DNA of 64,000 nt, from the NCBI GenBank assembly GCA_022495005.1, contig JAGYXB010001571.1, positions 496,001-560,000 on the forward strand, given 5' to 3'. The translations under genes were made by a program, and so were the position numbers. Below the pieces are notes generated by a model. The model saw only the letters and a program-made list of their open reading frames with translations, did no database searches and was not told the DNA's origin. Below are positions 57,480 to 64,000 of the stretch, one piece after another. This DNA is from Rhyacophila brunnea. Its lineage: Eukaryota; Arthropoda; Insecta; Trichoptera; Rhyacophilidae. Position 1 is the first letter of the stretch. Each line of letters opens with the position of its first letter.

Positions 57480-57950
57480 GTAATACGACGATGAAGATGC
57501 CGAAAAGCGAAACCCGGGTCGCAAAAACGACTTAAATGGAATAGTACAGAGCTTGAATCCATTAGAATTTAAATTCAAATTCCACCAAGTACCTTCAGTC
57601 GATAGTATTAATATTGTAACACGACCGATCAACTCCGGCTTCTATATCGAGACGTACACGTCATCGCGGCCGTTTCTTGAACTAAAACCGTTGCTATTGC
57701 AAAGCAAGCAAAAAGCGCATGGCGTAATACTTAAATCGCAAACGGCGCCTTGGCGTCGTGTCAATATATAGCAGACGGACACTGTCTAGTTGCGTTATGC
57801 TAGCAAAGCGTTAACAATTTCTGTCAGAACTGCATGAATGTTGGATGCCTTTGAAAGGAAAACGTTGGAGCTGCTTGGCGTATAGGACTGCTCGGAGACT
57901 GCTAGAAACCTTCGACAAATTAATAGACGAGGCCAAAACCAATCATTAGA
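57480..57950 (+). other. GC-richer segment, unrecognised coding remnant
   Basis: An open stretch from 57553 to 57771 (MNPLEFKFKFHQVPSVDSIN, then VTRPINSGFYIETYTSS) is followed by sequence with stops (CGAGGCCAAAACCAATCATT near 57928). The local composition differs from the flanks. The end resembles sequences I associate with LINE 3' ends, but this is a weak impression and no domain can be named. Confidence 0.2.
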
Positions 57951-58110
57951 AGAATAAGTTTATATCAATGTTGTTCTAAATATTGTGAGTTTGCATTGTA
58001 ATACTAGTACTCGTTGGCCAACTGATATATAAATACCGGTCCTTCAGTGTTATCTAAAATCTTCAATTAGGAATTGGAACAGAAATATGTATTAAATTCC
58101 CACGTCCATA

Positions 58111-58190
58111 ACCTAATCCAGTGATCGCCAAACGGTCGCTCGCGAGCTACCGGTAGCTCGCGGCGGAATTTTCGGTAGCTCGCGTAGGAT
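58111..58190 (+). mobile_element. Solo hAT-like terminus
   Basis: CAGTGATCGCCAAACGGTCG, then CTCGCGAGCTACCGGTAGCT, is a GC-rich sub-terminally palindromic end of the kind found on hAT elements (CAGTG start, GGTAGCTCGCG repeats). No matching opposite end or 8-bp duplication is visible in the following 1 kb. Confidence 0.5.
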
Positions 58191-58350
58191 ATTTTATCAT
58201 ACTTATGTGAATCAACGTTTTCCACTATGAAGGTGGTTAAAGGTAAATATAGAAACAGACTCACAGATGTACATCTTGATAATTGCATTCGGATGGGAGC
58301 GATCAAAGTACTCACAGAGAAATGAAAAAAATGTGCATTAAAGTGACCTA

Positions 58351-58450
58351 ACCTAACTAACACCAAAAAGTGTTACGATTTTGAATCGGTAAGATAATAA
58401 ACCTAACTAACACCAAAAAGTGTTACGATTTTGAATCGGTAAGATAATAA
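58351..58450 (+). repeat. Perfect 50-bp tandem duplication
   Basis: 58351-58400 is repeated exactly at 58401-58450. The unit starts ACCTAACTAACACCAAAAAG. Zero divergence indicates a very recent duplication or an assembly artefact. The junction contains CCTAAC, a TTAGG-type motif. Confidence 0.95.
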
Positions 58451-59700
58451 AATTAGGTTATTGGTAATTACTTATAAATCAATGGTCGTTGGGTGCTTTA
58501 AATATATGTACACATAAAATACAAATCATATTTGCAAGAAAAACATGTACCTATTCACCGAGATGATTAGATTGGCGACGCTTGGAAAAAATCGATCAGC
58601 AAACAAATTGCACGGAATTGTGTTATCAGATTTATCAACCATAGCTCACTTTCAAAGGAGTGTGATATAATTTTATTCATCGATTCAAAAGTTCGAGAAA
58701 CAAGATGCCTTATGACAGGAATTTTTATGGCATCGTAGGGGTAGGTATATGTATGTACCAGGTACCTATATTCTTATCAGACAAAGTTTAATAGCTCCCT
58801 ACAACTAAAATTAGGAAATAATTAAGACATATCGCTATATATTAGTCATTCTCCAACTTCAACAGACGTAGATACAGATTAAACAATAGGTTTTGATCTT
58901 CTTTTAGAAACTTATAGCAATCATCGTAAAAGTATTCTTCTACTATGCAAAGAGCTTACTGCGCGAAGGTAGGAGAAAACTACGCTTATATTTTAAGCGC
59001 GCGGATTCACATTTACTCTTTCTTTCACTCCTGTGGCAGACCGTGAGTCATGCAATACGAACCAAGTGATACGATAAGATTTTTGAAAATGACTATCACG
59101 TAAACTGGTTGAGGAAATTAAAATACATGTAGTTAATGCTTCCCCTTCAAAATAAACGGTTTTAACATTTTCACGGCTCGATTTCGATAGGACTATGGTG
59201 AGATCGATGCGTTGAACATGATTTATATTATTTACAATATAAAAAAATGTTTTGTATTGTAAGTAATATAAAAAATATTTTAAAATTTACTCTTTAGTTA
59301 CATAACTTCTGGATTTAATAAATGAAAAAAATGTGGAAATTTTTGTGCGAGCAGTTATTTTATTTAATATATTATTTAATAATTTGTACTTATCGTTATT
59401 TCATAATAATATTATGAAAGAACGACAAGTAATGAGAAGCAAGATTATATTAAATTCTTTACTACAAAAAATACAAATAGAATGAAACTCAACTTGTAGT
59501 CAATATAACTCTTGAAATTGAAATCATACTGCTAAAGGACAATCGTATTTGCAAATATTTATTATTTGTGTTCATTTTTTTATAAGATTTATTATTATTG
59601 ACCCACGCGAAGTCCCGTACTTATAAAATACATGAGTTCATTTTATATAATACATCACAATATTATGTATGACGAAATTTTCTGTTTAAGAGTGAGAGTA
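58451..59700. other. AT-rich DNA upstream of the LINE
   Basis: No supported gene or bounded repeat. Confidence 0.4.
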
Positions 59701-59710
59701 ACATGTTTAA

Positions 59711-61964
59711 CCAAAATTTCGCAAAAAACTTCCCTGAAGAAATTCTACTACTATACAATAAATGTCTGACACTCGTTCACTTCCCGAAATCCTGGAAAAT
59801 AGCGATCATTAAGGCCGTTCCTAAGCCTGGGAAAGATGCTATGGACACAAAATCGTACAGGCCTATCGGCCTCTTCTCCGTTTTCGTAAAAGTGCTAGAA
59901 AAACTAGCAATTCAGAGAGTGCACTGGCATCTTACAAAAAACAACAAATTGAGCACTAAACAGTTTGGCTTTACCCCTCAAACATCAACAGAACACGCAC
60001 TAAACAAAGCCGTACACATAATCTCAACGCATCTCGAATTGAAAGAATCACTCATAGCAATTTCCCTAGACATTCAAGGTGCATTTGATAACGCATGGTG
60101 GCCACACATAAAAAACGCCCTTGCAATCAAGTCAACACCGCCTAACTTGTACAAACTGTTTTGCAGTTATCTACAAGATAGGGAAGTAAAACTAAAGTAT
60201 GCAGACGAAGAAATAAAACAAGACCAAACCCAAGGTTGCATCCAAGGCTCAACTTGTGCCCAACACTATGGAATATCGCCTTAGACAGTCTATTAACAAT
60301 ACTCTTACCCCACAATACACACATACAAGCCTTTGCTGACGATGTGTTAATATTGATAGCAGCAAAAGACACCGACGAACTGGAATTAAAAACCAATAGC
60401 GTGCTTCAAAAAGTAAACTCATGGGGTGAAGACGTAAAACTAACCTTCTCAGATAATAAGACAAATATAATGTTTATCAACAAAAGGAAAATACGAACAC
60501 CAGAAATCCAGTGGAAAGGAAAACCGAAAGAGTTGGTCGATTCCTTTAAAATTCTTGGCATAATACTAGACAGGCACATCAATTGGGCGAAACACGTCGA
60601 CTACATATGTAAGAAAGCAGCTCAAATGGGAAAATTCTTTTTAAAAACAGCAAGAGCCACTTGGGGGGCGTCTCCTGAAGTTTTAAAAATTATATATCAT
60701 GGAGCTGTGGAGCCAACCTTAACTTACGCGGCATCGGTCTGGAATAAAGCAACTCACAGAAAGTCGATCCAAAAAGACTGAATTCCGCGCAAAGACCTTT
60801 CGCAATATCAATTTGCAAGGGATATCGCACAATATCGCTAACGTCAGCACAAGCCCTGGCAGGAATAGCGCCAATAGATATAAAAATACAAGAACTTACA
60901 GGAATATACCAAGTTAAAACAAGCCACATACTTCCCCGACACTTACCTACAGACAGAACATACGAAAACAAAATACACTACACACAACTTCCACATCCTG
61001 GCAACAGACATCTAGAAAATATAGAACACATAGGAACAGTTGACGAAGACACTAAAACAAAATACCACATCACAGGATTGGAGATCTACACAGATGGCAG
61101 TCTAATCGATAACAAAGTAGGGGCAGCTTTGTAGCCTACGAAAATGGAACATTAATAACACCCCGAAAATTTAAGCTCGAAAGCTACTGCACTGTTTTCC
61201 AAGCAGAAATATTTGCTATCAGAGAATCTCTCGAGTGGACAGTCAAAAGATTAAAGTTACACAGACACGACTATGTAAACATATTCTCAGATAGCCAATC
61301 CAGTCTGGTAGCTCTCCAAAACCCATCATCGACACACCCACTTGTAAGAGACATTTTAACACTGTCAACACAGCTTCGAATGATAGGAACAAACCCCAGA
61401 TTCTTCTGGATAAGAAGTCACACAGGGATAGCCGAAAACGAGGAAGCTGATAAATACGCTAAACAAGCCACAACAGACAAAAGACCTTTAACCTATACAC
61501 ACTTCCCTCTGAGTTACGCAAAACAAAAACTAAACGAAGATACCATAGAGCTATGGAACCACAGATACACAACATCCGCCACAGGATCAATAACGCAGAA
61601 ATTTATTCCAAACATAAACTGTGCCATCACTCTTGCCAGGAACTTAAAAATATCACACGAACTCACACAGATACTAACAGGCCACGGATCGGTGCGAGCT
61701 TATCTAAAAAGATTTAAATTGAGGGATGACGACTGTTGTCCATGTGACGGCAACACATCTCAAACTGTGTGGCATGTCATCAACGACTGCCCTATACTAG
61801 AAAGGGAGCGATGGACTCTCAGGACTCGATGTAGACAACATAATCACGAAATTGACCTCCAAAAGCCTCACGAAGCACTAAGCAATAGAACAACACAAGA
61901 ACACTACATAAAATATTTAATCCTGGCCATAAAGAAAATTAAAGACATAAATGGAGGCACCTAA
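59711..61964 (+). pseudogene. LINE polyprotein: reverse transcriptase, RNase H, Cys/His tail
   Basis: Motifs in order: SYRPIGLFSVFVKVLEKL; ISLDIQGAFDNAWW (motif A, about 60058-60101); GCIQGS (motif B); FADDVLIL (motif C, 60332-60355); FKILGIILDRHINW. Next come an RNase H domain with YTDGS (61087-61101), AEIFAIRESLEW, FSDSQSSL and RSHTGIAENEEADKY, and a Cys/His cluster (DDDCCPCDG ... TVWHVINDCPIL, about 61725-61800). Three frameshifts (near 60255, 60778 and 61130) break the frame, so no protein is made. RNase H after the reverse transcriptase plus the CxC...H...C tail is typical of I- and R1-group LINEs. The ATG near the start (59703) belongs to the host target site and is not a LINE start codon. 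Confidence 0.93.
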
Positions 61965-62053
61965 TTAGCCCCACATCAATGCAACTAACCCACCCAACCA
62001 CCTTGTACGAAAAAGCAAGGGTATGGTTATTATTAAAAAAAAAAAAAAAAAAA
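59711..62053 (+). mobile_element. LINE (I/R1-like, with RNase H), 5'-truncated, family 1
   Basis: The insertion is bounded by a perfect 10-bp duplication ACATGTTTAA (59701-59710 and 62054-62063) and ends in a 20-base A-tail, the signature of target-primed reverse transcription. The 5' truncation falls inside the reverse transcriptase domain; endonuclease and ORF1 are absent. The only other copy in the window is the inverted 3' fragment at 54415-54840. The coding content is described in the next entry. Confidence 0.95.
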
Positions 62054-62063
62054 ACATGTTTAA

Positions 62064-63386
62064 GAAAACCTGCCACTTTAATACATTTGACTGATTTTTC
62101 TTACTTAAAAAAAATAATAACGATATAAAATTGACCTTTATTGGAGGTCCGATTTTTGTCAGTAGGTACATTACGTATTAACTTATTTTTCTCAACTATA
62201 AAATATTGTTTTTTTCTAAAAAACATTATTTATATCGAATCGAGGTTTGATTCGGTCACAGTACAAAGCTCGAAACGATATACCTAAATAAAAAAAGGCT
62301 TTCAAGTTATTCACTTTAATATTTTTAATAAAAAAAAATGGTTTTTTTTTATTAAAAATTTAAGCACTGAATTTTACAAAACGCATTATGTGGCTGTCTA
62401 AAAAACTACATTTTAATGATAAAAATATTAATGTGTAAAATACGATGTACTAAGATAAAAACAAACTTTTATAGAACATTTTATAAGTTTTTTTAACACA
62501 TTTTCTTTAGAATGATTATCTAAAATGAAAATTATTCACGTTTATTAGTTTAACGTACGCAGTTTTAAAATTTACAGCACAGGCGTTTAGGTCACCATTA
62601 AGGCGCGATCCTGAGACAAACAACGTAAGGATCAAAAGAACAAATGAAAAATCTAAAACTGCTGAGCTTTCTGAAAGTCCTTTCGGAATCCAATAAGATT
62701 TCATAGGTTTATTTCAAGATGAATTGTTCTGCAGTAAATAGAATATAATAAAGCTCTCTTCTACAAGAAAATGATTTCTTTATTAGGCACCAAACCAATA
62801 ATAATTTCATTACACTGAGGCGGGCATCTCGGGATCGCGAAGCTAAATCACTTTATTGAATAAGGGTACAGGGTACTAATACGAGTAGATTGAACAAAGG
62901 GCTAGTAAATTACTTCCGTACTCGGGCTTGGCAAATATTGAACCTGCGTCTGAAAAATAAGACCGGTTCTTATACATCTTCTGAGTAGACATTTTCCTTC
63001 TGCCATTGACGTGTTTTGTTCTGTTTTCCGCATAGTTAATAATATAATCGCTGATCCTAATACTCTTGCTTTGTACATCGTTATGACTTTGTGATATTGT
63101 TCATATTCAACACAATAGGAATGCCAGTAAAGGATAGTTAAGCAGGCCTTTCATATTTTAATCCTGATAATGTACCAGATACAATGGTATTAAATAAAAC
63201 CTTGTTATATAGACAGTAGCCACGCAGCCAAAATACATGAAAGCTTAGCTACACAATACTTGGTTATTAAGAGGTCCAGTTTCTTCAGGTATTGAACCCC
63301 GATTCCATGAAGAATATTTTATTTTAATTTTAAAACTCAAAAGTCGATATGTATACTATTTTTTTGATATTAGTAACAGCAGAACA
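62064..63386. other. AT-rich DNA
   Basis: No supported gene. A weak tRNA-like TTGAACCTGCGTC near 62940 may be a SINE trace. Confidence 0.35.
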
Positions 63387-63790
63387 CAGTGGGGAGGGGT
63401 GAAGACAGCCTACTAAAATTCGACATAAATAATGCACACTAATTTTTTTCAGTCATAATTATTTGTTTTCTTTGAACTAAGAATACAATAATTTGCAAAT
63501 GGTTCTGGTTAGTTTTTAATATTCAATTAAACCTTACCTAAATCAAACCATAATAGTTTAGGTATGCTATGGGCGATCCGTCAAAAATGGTGCACACTTT
63601 TTCAGTCATACTTATTTGTTTCCATTGAATTAAAAATACATATTACAAATGGTTTTGGTTGCTTTTTTTAAATTCATTAAACCCTGCCCAATCAAATCAT
63701 AATCGAGAAAAAATATTATTCTATTCTAATATTCTACCTTGCCATTAAACCATACAAAATTTTATATATAAACGAATATTTTTTGACTAT
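63387..63790. mobile_element. MITE family F3, rearranged copy
   Basis: It begins CAGTGGGGAGGGGTGAAGAC and runs through CGACATAAATAATGCACACT and TTAGTTTTTAATATTCAATT. From about 63570 the arm sequence starts again (GGTGCACACTTTTTCAGTCA; TTTTTTAAATTCATTAAACC). This gives two left-arm copies in direct order, not a simple hairpin. Confidence 0.65.
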
Positions 63791-64000
63791 TACATTAAAA
63801 ACATATCAAATGTCGCTTGTCTTACATTTTCAAAATGGATATTTTCTGGGAGCTATTGTATCTGGTAGGACATCTGAGTTGTTTTCAATTTTTTTATATT
63901 TTAAGAAGTTTGAATACATTCCTATAGTGAATTAATCTTTTTCATAATATTGGATAGTTTACATTTATATTATTAGACACCTAATTTGTTTTAAGAACTA
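63791..64000. other. AT-rich end of the window
   Basis: No supported feature. Confidence 0.4.

Noticed and set aside
1..64000. CRISPR arrays, operons, Shine-Dalgarno sites and riboswitches
   Set aside because: The window is eukaryotic, and no spaced direct-repeat array or bacterial gene organisation is present.

Overview
This is a non-coding-dominated window from a eukaryotic nuclear genome, almost certainly an insect. It is very AT-rich, its genes are split by GT-AG introns, it carries the arthropod telomere unit TTAGG as an internal array, and it is crowded with DNA transposons, LINEs and tRNA-derived SINEs. A hemipteran, possibly an aphid relative, is my guess from base composition and repeat style; nothing here proves it.

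Genes. (1) The window opens inside a plus-strand tetraspanin gene of the TSPAN13/31 type (Drosophila Tsp97E-like). Its last two coding exons are at 949-1077 and 9492-9590, split by an 8.4 kb intron holding a broken mariner transposon. (2) A minus-strand terminal exon of an unrecognised gene lies at 12335-12550. (3) A complete three-exon minus-strand gene (26615 to 21070) encodes a 408-residue secreted glycine-rich, then Gln/Asn/Lys-rich protein, probably cuticular or extracellular, with a TATA box and poly(A) signals. (4) A two-exon plus-strand gene (33943-33974 and 35899-35998) encodes an unrecognised 43-residue acidic peptide, with a poly(A) signal 88 bases after its stop. (5) A 65-codon minus-strand reading frame at 37768-37965 is a weaker candidate.

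Mobile DNA. Almost everything else that can be identified is transposon-derived. A non-autonomous family with ends CAGTGACGTC is present five times, each copy with a perfect 8-bp target duplication (hAT type). A second 8-bp-duplication family (ends CATGGCCCCC) is both interrupted by and inserted into the first one. Three further 8-bp-duplication MITE families are present, along with a 993-bp TTAA-flanked element with about 365-bp inverted arms, a TTA-flanked MITE, several TA-flanked hairpin elements and a 256-bp MITE carrying a (TTAGG)n telomere-like array. Retroelements include a precisely bounded, 5'-truncated LINE with reverse transcriptase and RNase H (59711-62053, 10-bp target duplication), a second copy of its 3' end, three remnants of another LINE, a LINE with a TTGAA tail, and at least two tRNA-derived SINE families, one with two tRNA-like modules in series.

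Layout. 1-9.6 kb: tetraspanin 3' half and intronic transposons. 9.6-15.6 kb: sparse, one minus-strand exon. 15.6-19.9 kb: nested hAT-type cluster. 20.7-26.7 kb: secreted-protein gene. 27-31 kb: SINE/LINE cluster. 32-36 kb: long-inverted-repeat element and small-peptide gene. 36-58 kb: scattered MITEs and LINE remnants, including the TTAGG element at 52.1 kb. 58-64 kb: LINE and MITE copies. I see no cooperating gene cluster, CRISPR array or operon, and the genes appear functionally unrelated.
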